Shown: positions 13,451 to 27,036 of the stretch, in pieces
Position numbering within the stretch: the first letter of the stretch is position 1
Layout of the letters: every line of letters starts with the position of its first letter
Origin: Amaranthus tricolor
Lineage: Eukaryota > Streptophyta > Magnoliopsida > Caryophyllales > Amaranthaceae
Assembly (NCBI RefSeq): GCF_026212465.1
Contig: NC_080059.1
Location: forward strand, 23,548,829-23,612,828
DNA: 64,000 nucleotides
Direction: 5' to 3'
The notes under the pieces: model-generated
Told to the model about the DNA's origin: nothing
Database searches by the model: none
What the model saw: only the letters and a program-made list of their open reading frames with translations
Translations under genes and position numbers: made by a program

Positions 13451-13690
13451 GATCAATGATCAATGACGAATGAACGATGAAGAATGAACAAGGATCAATG
13501 ATAAATGACGAATGAACGATGAAGAATGAACAAGGATCAATGATCAATGAAGAATGAACAAGGATCAATGATCAAAGAAGAATGAACGATGAAGAATGAA
13601 CAAGGTTCAATGATCAATGAAGAATGAACGATGAAGAATGAACAAGGATCAATGATCAATGACGAATGAACGATGAAGAATGAACAAGGA

Positions 13691-14422
13691 TCAATGATCA
13701 ATGAAGAATGAACAAGGATCAATGATCAAAGAAGAATGAACGATGAAGAATGAACAAGGATCAATGATCAATGAAGAATGAACGATGAAGAATGAACAAG
13801 GAGTAATGGTCAATGACGAATGAACGATGAAGAATGAACAAGGATCAATGATCAATGAAGAATGAACGATGAAGAATGAACAAGGATTAATGGTCAATGA
13901 CGAATGAACGATGAAGAATGAACAAGGATCAATGATCAATGAAGAATGAACGATGAAGAATGAACAAGGATCAATGATAAATGAAAAATGAACGATGAAG
14001 AATAAATAAGGATCAATGATCAATGACGAATGAACGATGAAGAATGAACAAGGATCAATGATCAATGAAGAATGAACGATGAAGAATGAACAAGGAGTAA
14101 TGGTCAATGATGAATGAACGATGAAGAATGAACAAGGATCAATGATCAATGACGAATGAACGATGAAGAATGAACAAGGATCAATGATCAATGAAGAATG
14201 AACGATGAAGAATGAACAAGGATCAATGATCAATGAAGAATGAACGATGAAGAATGAACAAGGAACAATGATCAATGAAGAATGATCGATGAAGAATGAA
14301 CAAGGATTAATGGTCAATGAAGAATGAACGATGAAGAATGAACAAGGATCAATGGTCAATGAAGAATGAACGATGAAGAATGAACAAGGATCAATGATCA
14401 ATGAAGAATGAACAAGGATCAA
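13691..14422. repeat. 732-bp cassette, gaataaataag subtype
   Basis: Differs from the reference by gaataaataag near 13999 and by gagtaat replacing gattaat in the first variable units. The same subtype recurs at 17401 and 19480. Confidence 0.88.
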
Positions 14423-15410
14423 TGATCAAAGAAGAATGAACGATGAAGAATGAACAAGGATCAATGATCAATGAAGAATGAACGATGAAGAATGAACAAG
14501 GAGTAATTGTCAATGACGAATGAACGATGAAGAATGAACAAGGATCAATGATCAATGAAGAATGAACAAGGATCAATGATCAATGACGAATGAACGATGA
14601 AGAATGAACAAGGAGTAATGGTCAATGACGAATGAACGATGAAGAATGAACAAGGATCAATGATAAATGACGAATGAACGATGAAGAATGAACAAGGATG
14701 AATGATCAATGAACAATGAACAAGGATCAATGATCAATGACGAATGAACGATGAAGAATGAACAAGGATCAATGATCAATGACGAATGAACGATGAAGAA
14801 TGAACAAGGATCAATGATCAATGAAGAATGAACAAGGATCAATGATCAAAGAAGAATGAACGATGAAGAATGAACAAGGAGTAATGGTCAATGACGAATG
14901 AACGATGAAGAATGAACAAGGATCAATGATCAAAGACGAATGAACGATGAAGAATGAACAAGGATCAATGATCAATAAACAATGAACAAGGATCAATGAT
15001 CAATGACGAATGAACGATGAAGAATGAACAAGGATCAATGATAAATGACGAATGAACGATGAAGAATGAACAAGGATCAATGATCAATGAAGAATGAACA
15101 AGGATCAATGATCAAAGAAGAATGAACGATGAAGAATGAACAAGGTTCAATGATCAATGAAGAATGAACGATGAAGAATGAACAAGGATCAATGATCAAT
15201 GACGAATGAACGATGAAGAATGAACAAGGATTAATGGTCAATGAAGAATGAACAAGGATCAATGATCAATGACGAATGAACGATGAAGAATGAACAAGGA
15301 TCAATGATCAATGACGAATGAACGATGAAGAATGAACAAGGATCAATGATCAATGAAGAATGAACAAGGATCAATGATCAATGACGAATGAACGATGAAG
15401 AATGAACAAG

Positions 15411-15445
15411 GATCAATGATCAATGAAGAATGAAGAATGAACAAG
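15411..15445 (+). repeat. 35-bp monomer with doubled gaagaat (second copy)
   Basis: Same structure as the unit at 4575, 10,836 bp downstream. It is followed by the same order of C variants, including a gggtcaat-type junction near 15571, so the two are related by descent. Confidence 0.92.
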
Positions 15446-15727
15446 GATCAATGGTCAATGACGAATGAACGATGAAGAATGAACAAGGATCAATGATCAA
15501 TGACAAATGAACGATGAAGAATGAACAAGGATCAATGATCAATGACGAATGAACGATGAAGAATGAACAAGGGTCAATGATCAATGAAGAATGAACAAGG
15601 ATCAATGATCAAAGAAGAATGAACGATGAAGAATGAACAAGGAGTAATGGTCAATGACGAATGAACGATGAAGAATGAACAAGGATCAATGATCAATGAC
15701 GAATGAACGATGAAGAATGAACAAGGA

Positions 15728-16522
15728 TCAATGATCAATGAAGAATGAACAAGGATCAATGATCAAAGAAGAATGAACGATGAAGAATGAACAAGGATCA
15801 ATGATCAATGAAGAATGAACGATGAAGAATGAACAAGGAGTAATGGTCAATGACGAATGAACGATGAAGAATGAACAAGGATCAATGATCAATGAAGAAT
15901 GAACGATGAAGAATGAACAAGGATTAATGGTCAATGACGAATGAACGATGAAGAATGAACAAGGATCAATGATCAATGAAGAATGAACGATGAAGAATGA
16001 ACAAGGATTAATGGTCAATGACGAATGAACGATGAAGAATGAACAAGGATCAATGATCAATGAAGAATGAACGATGAAGAATGAACAAGGATCAATGATA
16101 AATGAAAAATGAACGATGAAGAATGAATAAGGATCAATGATCAATGACGAATGAACGATGAAGAATGAACAAGGATCAATGATCAATGAAGAATGAACGA
16201 TGAAGAATGAACAAGGAGTAATGGTCAATGATGGATGAACGATGAAGAATGAACAAGGATCAATGATCAATGACGAATGAACGATGAAGAATGAACAAGG
16301 ATCAATGATCAATGAAGAATGAACGATGAAGAATGAACAAGGATCAATGATCAATGAAGAATGAACGATGAAGAATGAACAAGGAACAATGATCAATGAA
16401 GAATGATCGATGAAGAATGAACAAGGATTAATGGTCAATGAAGAATGAACGATGAAGAATGAACAAGGATCAATGGTCAATGAAGAATGAACGATGAAGA
16501 ATGAACAAGGATCAATGATCAA
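15728..16522. repeat. Extended cassette, longest open reverse run (264 codons)
   Basis: The 732-bp cassette enlarged at its low-coordinate end, where gttcaat is replaced by gatcaat/gagtaat units. It contains the gatggatg change (near 16231) also seen at 12521, consistent with the 3,710-bp duplication. The high-coordinate end is altered by gattaatgatcaaag near 16539. Confidence 0.87.
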
Positions 16523-16663
16523 TGAAGAATGAACAAGGATTAATGATCAAAGAAGAATGAACGATGAAGAATGAACAAGGATCAATGATCAATGAAGAAT
16601 GAACGATGAAGAATGAACAAGGAGTAATTGTCAATGACGAATGAACGATGAAGAATGAACAAG

Positions 16664-16712
16664 GATCAATGATCAATGATCAATGACGAATGAACGATGA
16701 AGAATGAACAAG
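16664..16712 (+). repeat. 49-bp monomer, duplicated copy of the one 3,710 bp upstream
   Basis: Again three gatcaat heptamers in a row. It sits exactly 3,710 bp after the unit at 12954 and in the same context, so it was carried by the local duplication rather than arising anew. Confidence 0.92.
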
Positions 16713-17400
16713 GATCAATGATCAATGAAGAATGAACAAGGATCAATGATCAATGACGAATGAACGATGAAGAATGAACAAGGAGTAATGGTCAATGACG
16801 AATGAACGATGAAGAATGAACAAGGATCAATGATCAATGACGAATGAACGATGAAGAATGAACAAGGATGAATGATCAATGAACAATGAACAAGGATCAA
16901 TGATCAATGACGAATGAACGATGAAGAATGAACAAGGATCAATGATCAATGACGAATGAACGATGAAGAATGAACAAGGATCAATGATCAATGAAGAATG
17001 AACAAGGATCAATGATCAAAGAAGAATGAACGATGAAGAATGAACAAGGAGTAATGGTCAATGACGAATGAACGATGAAGAATGAACAAGGATCAATGAT
17101 CAAAGACGAATGAACGATGAAGAATGAACAACGATCAATGATCAATAAACAATGAACAAGGATCAATGATCAATGACGAATGAACGATGAAGAATGAACA
17201 AGGATCAATGATAAATGACGAATGAACGATGAAGAATGAACAAGGATCAATGATCAATGAAGAATGAACAAGGATCAATGATCAAAGAAGAATGAACGAT
17301 GAAGAATGAACAAGGTTCAATGATCAATGAAGAATGAACGATGAAGAATGAACAAGGATCAATGATCAATGACGAATGAACGATGAAGAATGAACAAGGA

Positions 17401-18132
17401 TCAATGATCAATGAAGAATGAACAAGGATCAATGATCAAAGAAGAATGAACGATGAAGAATGAACAAGGATCAATGATCAATGAAGAATGAACGATGAAG
17501 AATGAACAAGGAGTAATGGTCAATGACGAATGAACGATGAAGAATGAACAAGGATCAATGATCAATGAAGAATGAACGATGAAGAATGAACAAGGATTAA
17601 TGGTCAATGACGAATGAACGATGAAGAATGAACAAGGATCAATGATCAATGAAGAATGAACGATGAAGAATGAACAAGGATCAATGATAAATGAAAAATG
17701 AACGATGAAGAATAAATAAGGATCAATGATCAATGACGAATGAACGATGAAGAATGAACAAGGATCAATGATCAATGAAGAATGAACGATGAAGAATGAA
17801 CAAGGAGTAATGGTCAATGATGAATGAACGATGAAGAATGAACAAGGATCAATGATCAATGACGAATGAACGATGAAGAATGAACAAGGATCAATGATCA
17901 ATGAAGAATGAACGATGAAGAATGAACAAGGATCAATGATCAATGAAGAATGAACGATGAAGAATGAACAAGGAACAATGATCAATGAAGAATGATCGAT
18001 GAAGAATGAACAAGGATTAATGGTCAATGAAGAATGAACGATGAAGAATGAACAAGGATCAATGGTCAATGAAGAATGAACGATGAAGAATGAACAAGGA
18101 TCAATGATCAATGAAGAATGAACAAGGATCAA
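17401..18132. repeat. 732-bp cassette, gaataaataag subtype, second copy
   Basis: Its reverse translation is identical to the copy 3,710 bp upstream. Confidence 0.88.
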
Positions 18133-19162
18133 TGATCAAAGAAGAATGAACGATGAAGAATGAACAAGGATCAATGATCAATGAAGAATGAACGATGAAG
18201 AATGAACAAGGAGTAATTGTCAATGACGAATGAACGATGAAGAATGAACAAGGATCAATGATCAATGACGAATGAACGATGAAGAATGAACAAGGATCAA
18301 TGATCAATGAAGAATGAACAAGGATCAATGATCAATGACGAATGAACGATGAAGAATGAACAAGGAGTAATGGTCAATGACGAATGAACGATGAAGAATG
18401 AACAAGGATCAATGATCAATGACGAATGAACGATGAAGAATGAACAAGGATGAATGATCAATGAACAATGAACAAGGATCAATGATCAATGACGAATGAA
18501 CGATGAAGAATGAACAAGGATCAATGATCAATGACGAATGAACGATGAAGAATGAACAAGGATCAATGATCAATGAAGAATGAACAAGGATCAATGATCA
18601 AAGAAGAATGAACGATGAAGAATGAACAAGGAGTAATGGTCAATGACGAATGAACGATGAAGAATGAACAAGGATCAATGATCAAAGACGAATGAACGAT
18701 GAAGAATGAACAAGGATCAATGATCAATAAACAATGAACAAGGATCAATGATCAATGACGAATGAACGATGAAGAATGAACAAGGATCAATGATAAATGA
18801 CGAATGAACGATGAAGAATGAACAAGGATCAATGATCAATGAAGAATGAACAAGGATCAATGATCAAAGAAGAATGAACGATGAAGAATGAACAAGGTTC
18901 AATGATCAATGAAGAATGAACGATGAAGAATGAACAAGGATCAATGATCAATGACGAATGAACGATGAAGAATGAACAAGGATTAATGGTCAATGAAGAA
19001 TGAACAAGGATCAATGATCAATGACGAATGAACGATGAAGAATGAACAAGGATCAATGATCAATGACGAATGAACGATGAAGAATGAACAAGGATCAATG
19101 ATCAATGAAGAATGAACAAGGATCAATGATCAATGACGAATGAACGATGAAGAATGAACAAG

Positions 19163-19197
19163 GATCAATGATCAATGAAGAATGAAGAATGAACAAG
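19163..19197 (+). repeat. 35-bp monomer with doubled gaagaat (third copy)
   Basis: Exactly 3,752 bp after the copy at 15411 and in the same neighbourhood. It flips the register from 11 to 4. Confidence 0.92.
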
Positions 19198-19479
19198 GAT
19201 CAATGGTCAATGACGAATGAACGATGAAGAATGAACAAGGATCAATGATCAATGACAAATGAACGATGAAGAATGAACAAGGATCAATGATCAATGACGA
19301 ATGAACGATGAAGAATGAACAAGGGTCAATGATCAATGAAGAATGAACAAGGATCAATGATCAAAGAAGAATGAACGATGAAGAATGAACAAGGAGTAAT
19401 GGTCAATGACGAATGAACGATGAAGAATGAACAAGGATCAATGATCAATGACGAATGAACGATGAAGAATGAACAAGGA

Positions 19480-20211
19480 TCAATGATCAATGAAGAATGA
19501 ACAAGGATCAATGATCAAAGAAGAATGAACGATGAAGAATGAACAAGGATCAATGATCAATGAAGAATGAACGATGAAGAATGAACAAGGAGTAATGGTC
19601 AATGACGAATGAACGATGAAGAATGAACAAGGATCAATGATCAATGAAGAATGAACGATGAAGAATGAACAAGGATTAATGGTCAATGACGAATGAACGA
19701 TGAAGAATGAACAAGGATCAATGATCAATGAGGAATGAACGATGAAGAATGAACAAGGATCAATGATAAATGAAAAATGAACGATGAAGAATAAATAAGG
19801 ATCAATGATCAATGACGAATGAACGATGAAGAATGAACAAGGATCAATGATCAATGAAGAATGAACGATGAAGAATGAACAAGGAGTAATGGTCAATGAT
19901 GAATGAACGATGAAGAATGAACAAGGATCAATGATCAATGACGAATGAACGATGAAGAATGAACAAGGATCAATGATCAATGAAGAATGAACGATGAAGA
20001 ATGAACAAGGATCAATGATCAATGAAGAATGAACGATGAAGAATGAACAAGGAACAATGATCAATGAAGAATGATCGATGAAGAATGAACAAGGATTAAT
20101 GGTCAATGAAGAATGAACGATGAAGAATGAACAAGGATCAATGGTCAATGAAGAATGAACGATGAAGAATGAACAAGGATCAATGATCAATGAAGAATGA
20201 ACAAGGATCAA
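19480..20211. repeat. 732-bp cassette, gaataaataag subtype, third copy
   Basis: Same as the copies at 13691 and 17401, with gaggaatg near 19730, which is silent in the open reverse frame. Confidence 0.88.
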
Positions 20212-21241
20212 TGATCAAAGAAGAATGAACGATGAAGAATGAACAAGGATCAATGATCAATGAAGAATGAACGATGAAGAATGAACAAGGAGTAATTGTC
20301 AATGACGAATGAACGATTAAGAATGAACAAGGATCAATGATCAATGACGAATGAACGATGAAGAATGAACAAGGATCAATGATCAATGAAGAATGAACAA
20401 GGATCAATGATCAATGACGAATGAACGATGAAGAATGAACAAGGAGTAATGGTCAATGACGAATGAACGATGAAGAATGAACAAGGATCAATGATCAATG
20501 ACGAATGAACGATGAAGAATGAACAAGGATGAATGATCAATGAACAATGAACAAGGATCAATGATCAATGACGAATGAACGATGAAGAATGAACAAGGAT
20601 CAATGATCAATGACGAATGAACGATGAAGAATGAACAAGGATCAATGATCAATGAAGAATGAACAAGGATCAATGATCAAAGAAGAATGAACGATGAAGA
20701 ATGAACAAGGAGTAATGGTCAATGACGAATGAACGATGAAGAATGAACAAGGATCAATGATCAAAGACGAATGAACGATGAAGAATGAACAAGGATCAAT
20801 GATCAATAAACAATGAACAAGGATCAATGATCAATGACGAATGAACGATGAAGAATGAACAAGGATCAATGATAAATGACGAATGAACGATGAAGAATGA
20901 ACAAGGATCAACGATCAATGAAGAATGAACAAGGATCAATGATCAAAGAAGAATGAACGATGAAGAATGAACAAGGTTCAATGATCAATGAAGAATGAAC
21001 GATGAAGAATGAACAAGGATCAATGATCAATGACGAATGAACGATGAAGAATGAACAAGGATTAATGGTCAATGAAGAATGAACAAGGATCAATGATCAA
21101 TGACGAATGAACGATGAAGAATGAACAAGGATCAATGATCAATGACGAATGAACGATGAAGAATGAACAAGGATCAATGATCAATGAAGAATGAACAAGG
21201 ATCAATGATCAATGACGAATGAACGATGAAGAATGAACAAG

Positions 21242-21276
21242 GATCAATGATCAATGATGAATGAAGAATGAACAAG
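21242..21276 (+). repeat. 35-bp monomer, fourth copy, with gatgaat in place of one gaagaat
   Basis: Exactly 2,079 bp after the copy at 19163. It reads gatcaat, gatcaat, gatgaat, gaagaat, gaacaag, a single-base derivative of the others. It explains why 2,079 is an odd multiple of 7. Confidence 0.91.
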
Positions 21277-21696
21277 GATCAATGGTCAATGACGAATGAA
21301 CGATGAAGAATGAACAAGGATCAATGATCAATGACAAATGAACGATGAAGAATGAACAAGGATCAATGATCAATGACGAATGAACGATGAAGAATGAACA
21401 AGGGTCAATGATCAATGAAGAATGAACAAGGATCAATGATCAAAGAAGAATGAACGATGAAGAATGAACAAGGAGTAATGGTCAATGACGAATGAACGAT
21501 GAAGAATGAACAAGGATCAAAGATCAATGACGAATGAACGATGAAGAATGAACAAGGATCAATGATCAATGAAGAATGAACAAGGATCAATGATCAATGA
21601 CGAATGAACGATGAAGAATGAACAAGGATCAATGATCAATGAAGAATGAACAAGGATCAATGGTCAATGACGAATGAACGATGAAGAATGAACAAG

Positions 21697-24600
21697 GATA
21701 AATGATCAATGAAGAATGAACGATGAAGAATGAATAAGGATCAATGATCAATGACGAATGAACGATGAAGAATGAACAAGGATCAATGATCAATGAAGAA
21801 TGAAAGATGAAGAATGAACAAGGAGTAATGGTCAATGACGAATGAACGATGAAGAATGAACAAGGATCAATGATCAATGACGAATGAACGATGAAGAATG
21901 AACAAGGATCAATGATCAATGAAGAATGAACGATGAAGAATGAACAAGGATCAATGATCAATGAAGAATGAACAAGGATCAATGATCAATGACGAATGAA
22001 CGATGAAGAATGAACAAGGGTCAATGATCAATGAAGAATGAACGATGAAGAATGAACAAGGATCAATGATCAATGAAGAATGAACAAGGATCAATGATCA
22101 ATGACGAATGAACGATGAAGAATGAACAAGGATCAATGATCAATGAAGAATGAACAAGGATCAATGGTCAATGACGAATGAACGATGAAGAATGAACAAG
22201 GATCAATGATCAATGACAAATGAACGATGAAGAATGAACAAGGAGTAATGGTCAATGACGAATGAACGATGAAGAATGAACAAGGATCAATGATCAATGA
22301 CGAATGAACGATGAAGAATGAACAAGGATCAAAGATCAATGAAGAATGAACGATGAAGAATGAACAAGGATCAATGATCAATGAAGAATGAACAAGGATC
22401 AATGATCAATGACGAATGAACGATGAAGAATGAACAAGGATCAATGATCAATGAAGAATGAACAAGGATCAATGGTCAATGACGAATGAACGATGAAGAA
22501 TGAACAAGGATCAATGATCAATGAAGAATGAACGATGAAGAATGAACAAGGATTAATGGTCAATGATGAATGAACGATGAAGAATGAACAAGGATCAATG
22601 ATCAATTACGAATGAACGATGAAGAATGAACAAGGATCAATGATCAATGACGAATGAACGATGAAGAATGAACAAGGATCAATGATCAATGAAGAATGAA
22701 CAAGGATCAATGATCAAAGAAGAATGAACGATGAAGAATGAACAAGGTTCAATGATCAATGAAGAATGAACGATAAAGAATGAACAAGGATTAATGGTCA
22801 ATGACGAATGAACGATGAAGAATGAACAAGGATCAATGATCAATGAAGAATGAACGATGAAGAATGAACAAGGATTAATGGTCAATGACGAATGAACGAT
22901 GAAGAATGAACAAGGATCAATGATCAATGAAGAATGAACAAGGATCAATGATCAAAGAAGAATGAACGATGAAGAATGAACAAGGTTCAATGATCAATGA
23001 AGAATGAACGATAAAGAATGAACAAGGATTAATGGTCAATGACGAATGAACGATGAAAAATGAACAAGGATCAATGATCAATGAAGAATGAACGATGAAG
23101 AATGAACAAGGATTAATGGTCAATGATGAATGAACGATGAAGAATGAACAAGGATCAATGATCAATTACGAATGAACGATGAAGAATGAACAAGGATCAA
23201 TGATCAATGACGAATGAACGATGAAGAATGAACAAGGATCAATGATCAATGAAGAATGAACAAGGATCAATGATCAAAGAAGAATGAACGATGAAGAATG
23301 AACAAGGTTCAATGATCAATGAAGAATGAACGATAAAGAATGAACAAGGATTAATGGTCAATGACGAATGAACGATGAAGAATGAACAAGGATCAATGAT
23401 CAATGAAGAATGAACGATGAAGAATGAACAAGGATAAATGATCAATGAAGAATGAACGATGAAGAATGAATAAGGATCAATGATCAATGACGAATGAACG
23501 ATGAAGAATGAACAAGGATCAATGATCAATGAAGAATGAAAGATGAAGAATGAACAAGGAGTAATGGTCAATGACGAATGAACGATGAAGAATGAACAAG
23601 GATCAATGATCAATGACGAATGAACGATGAAGAATGAACAAGGATCAATGATCAATGAAGAATGAACGATGAAGAATGAACAAGGATCAATGATCAATGA
23701 AGAATGAACAAGGATCAATGATCAATGACGAATGAACGATGAAGAATGAACAAGGGTCAATGATCAATGAAGAATGAACGATGAAGAATGAACAAGGATC
23801 AATGATCAATGAAGAATGAACAAGGATCAATGATCAATGACGAATGAACGATGAAGAATGAACAAGGATCAATGATCAATGAAGAATGAACAAGGATCAA
23901 TGGTCAATGACGAATGAACGATGAAGAATGAACAAGGATCAATGATCAATGACAAATGAACGATGAAGAATGAACAAGGAGTAATGGTCAATGACGAATG
24001 AACGATGAAGAATGAACAAGGATCAATGATCAATGACGAATGAACGATGAAGAATGAACAAGGATCAAAGATCAATGAAGAATGAACGATGAAGAATGAA
24101 CAAGGATCAATGATCAATGAAGAATGAACAAGGATCAATGATCAATGACGAATGAACGATGAAGAATGAACAAGGATCAATGATCAATGAAGAATGAACA
24201 AGGATCAATGGTCAATGACGAATGAACGATGAAGAATGAACAAGGATCAATGATCAATGAAGAATGAACGATGAAGAATGAACAAGGATTAATGGTCAAT
24301 GATGAATGAACGATGAAGAATGAACAAGGATCAATGATCAATTACGAATGAACGATGAAGAATGAACAAGGATCAATGATCAATGACGAATGAACGATGA
24401 AGAATGAACAAGGATCAATGATCAATGAAGAATGAACAAGGATCAATGATCAAAGAAGAATGAACGATGAAGAATGAACAAGGTTCAATGATCAATGAAG
24501 AATGAACGATAAAGAATGAACAAGGATTAATGGTCAATGACGAATGAACGATGAAGAATGAACAAGGATCAATGATCAATGAAGAATGAACGATGAAGAA

Positions 24601-25168
24601 TGAACAAGGATTAATGGTCAATGACGAATGAACGATGAAGAATGAACAAGGATCAATGATCAATGAAGAATGAACAAGGATCAATGATCAAAGAAGAATG
24701 AACGATGAAGAATGAACAAGGTTCAATGATCAATGAAGAATGAACGATAAAGAATGAACAAGGATTAATGGTCAATGACGAATGAACGATGAAAAATGAA
24801 CAAGGATCAATGATCAATGAAGAATGAACGATGAAGAATGAACAAGGATTAATGGTCAATGATGAATGAACGATGAAGAATGAACAAGGATCAATGATCA
24901 ATTACGAATGAACGATGAAGAATGAACAAGGATCAATGATCAATGACGAATGAACGATGAAGAATGAACAAGGATCAATGATCAATGAAGAATGAACAAG
25001 GATCAATGATCAAAGAAGAATGAACGATGAAGAATGAACAAGGTTCAATGATCAATGAAGAATGAACGATAAAGAATGAACAAGGATTAATGGTCAATGA
25101 CGAATGAACGATGAAGAATGAACAAGGATCAATGATCAATGAAGAATGAACGATGAAGAATGAACAAG
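21697..25168 (+). repeat. 1,736-bp tandem duplication, two abutting copies
   Basis: Copy 1 is about 21697-23432 and copy 2 about 23433-25168. Both begin at a gataaatgatcaat C block (21696 and 23432), followed by gaataag. Shared private variants include gatcaaagatcaat (22328/24064), gaaagatg (21804/23540) and gatgaaaaat (23053/24789). The match ends where the third gataaat would be expected at about 25168 and gattaat appears instead. Confidence 0.87.
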
Positions 25169-25706
25169 GATTAATGGTCAATGACGAATGAACGATGAAG
25201 AATGAACAAGGATCAATGATCAATGAAGAATGAACGATGAAGAATGAACAAGGATCAATGATAAATGAAAACTGAACGATGAAGAATGAATAAGGATCAA
25301 TGATCAATGACGAATGAACGATGAAGAATGAACAAGGATCAATGATCAATGAAGAATGAACGATGAAGAATGAACAAGGAGTAATGGTCAATGATGAATG
25401 AACGATGAAGAATGAACAAGGATCAATGATCAATGACGAATGAACGATGAAGAATGAACAAGGATCAATGATCAATGAAGAATGAACGATGAAGAATGAA
25501 CAAGGATCAATGATCAATGAAGAATGAACGATGAAGAATGAACAAGGAACAATGATCAATGAAGAATGATCGATGAAGAATGAACAAGGATTAATGGTCA
25601 ATGAAGAATGAACGATGAAGAATGAACAAGGATCAATGGTCAATGAAGAATGAACGATGAAGAATGAACAAGGATCAATGATCAATGAAGAATGAACAAG
25701 GATCAA
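24975..25706. repeat. 732-bp cassette, gaaaactgaac subtype
   Basis: Reference order with one private change, gaaaactgaac near 25268. Confidence 0.88.
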
Positions 25707-26346
25707 TGATCAAAGAAGAATGAACGATGAAGAATGAACAAGGATCAATGATCAATGAAGAATGAACGATGAAGAATGAACAAGGAGTAATTGTCAATGA
25801 CGAATGAACGATGAAGGATGAACAAGGATCAATGATCAATGACGAATGAACGATGAAGAATGAACAAGGATCAATGATCAATGAAGAATGAACAAGGATC
25901 AATGATCAATGACGAATGAACGATGAAGAATGAACAAGGAGTAATGGTCAATGACGAATGAACGATGAAGAATGAACAAGGATCAATGATCAATGACGAA
26001 TGAACGATGAAGAATGAACAAGGATGAATGATCAATGAACAATGAACAAGGATCAATGATCAATGACGAATGAACGATGAAGAATGAACAAGGTTCAATG
26101 ATCAATGAAGAATGAACGATAAAGAATGAACAAGGATTAATGGTCAATGACGAATGAACGATGAAAAATGAACAAGGATCAATGATCAATGAAGAATGAA
26201 CGATGAAGAATGAACAAGGATTAATGGTCAATGATGAATGAACGATGAAGAATGAACAAGGATCAATGATCAATTACGAATGAACGATGAAGAATGAACA
26301 AGGATCAATGATCAATGACGAATGAACGATGAAGAATGAACAAGGA

Positions 26347-27036
26347 TCAATGATCAATGAAGAATGAACAAGGATCAATGATCAAAGAAGAATGAACGAT
26401 GAAGAATGAACAAGGTTCAATGATCAATGAAGAATGAACGATAAAGAATGAACAAGGATTAATGGTCAATGACGAATGAACGATGAAGAATGAACAAGGA
26501 TCAATGATCAATGAAGAATGAACGATGAAGAATGAACAAGGATTAATGGTCAATGACGAATGAACGATGAAGAATGAACAAGGATCAATGATCAATGAAG
26601 AATGAACGATGAAGAATGAACAAGGATCAATGATAAATGAAAACTGAACGATGAAGAATGAATAAGGATCAATGATCAATGACGAATGAACGATGAAGAA
26701 TGAACAAGGATCAATGATCAATGAAGAATGAACGATGAAGAATGAACAAGGAGTAATGGTCAATGATGAATGAACGATGAAGAATGAACAAGGATCAATG
26801 ATCAATGACGAATGAACGATGAAGAATGAACAAGGATCAATGATCAATGAAGAATGAACGATGAAGAATGAACAAGGAACAATGATCAATGAAGAATGAT
26901 CGATGAAGAATGAACAAGGATTAATGGTCAATGAAGAATGAACGATGAAGAATGAACAAGGATCAATGGTCAATGAAGAATGAACGATGAAGAATGAACA
27001 AGGATCAATGATCAATGAAGAATGAACAAGGATCAA
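26347..27036. repeat. Cassette shortened by one 42-bp unit (690 bp)
   Basis: Same gaaaactgaac marker as the copy at 24975, but one of three successive gatcaat-type units is missing. Confidence 0.87.

Larger units (their letters stand above)
12183..19644 (+). repeat. 3,710/3,752-bp tandem duplication (two adjacent copies)
   Basis: Copy 1 is about 12183-15892 and copy 2 about 15893-19644, meeting head to tail. Landmarks lie 3,710 bp apart from 13005/16715 to 14391/18101, then 3,752 bp apart from 14545/18297 to 15574/19326, because one copy has an extra 42-bp unit. The 49-bp unit (12954/16664), 35-bp unit (15411/19163) and gaataaataag variant (13999/17709) are all carried in both. Limits are approximate to tens of bases. 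Confidence 0.86.
17343..21594 (+). repeat. 2,079-bp tandem duplication overlapping the 3.7-kb pair
   Basis: Landmarks from 17401 to 19326 recur exactly 2,079 bp later (19480 to 21405). The match ends at about 21594, where gatcaaag is replaced by gatcaatgacg. Because its first copy is also the end of the 3.7-kb duplication, the segment exists three times here: about 13.69-15.7, 17.4-19.4 and 19.5-21.6 kb. Third-copy changes include gaggaatg (19730), gaacgattaag (20313) and caacgatc (20909). Confidence 0.87.
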
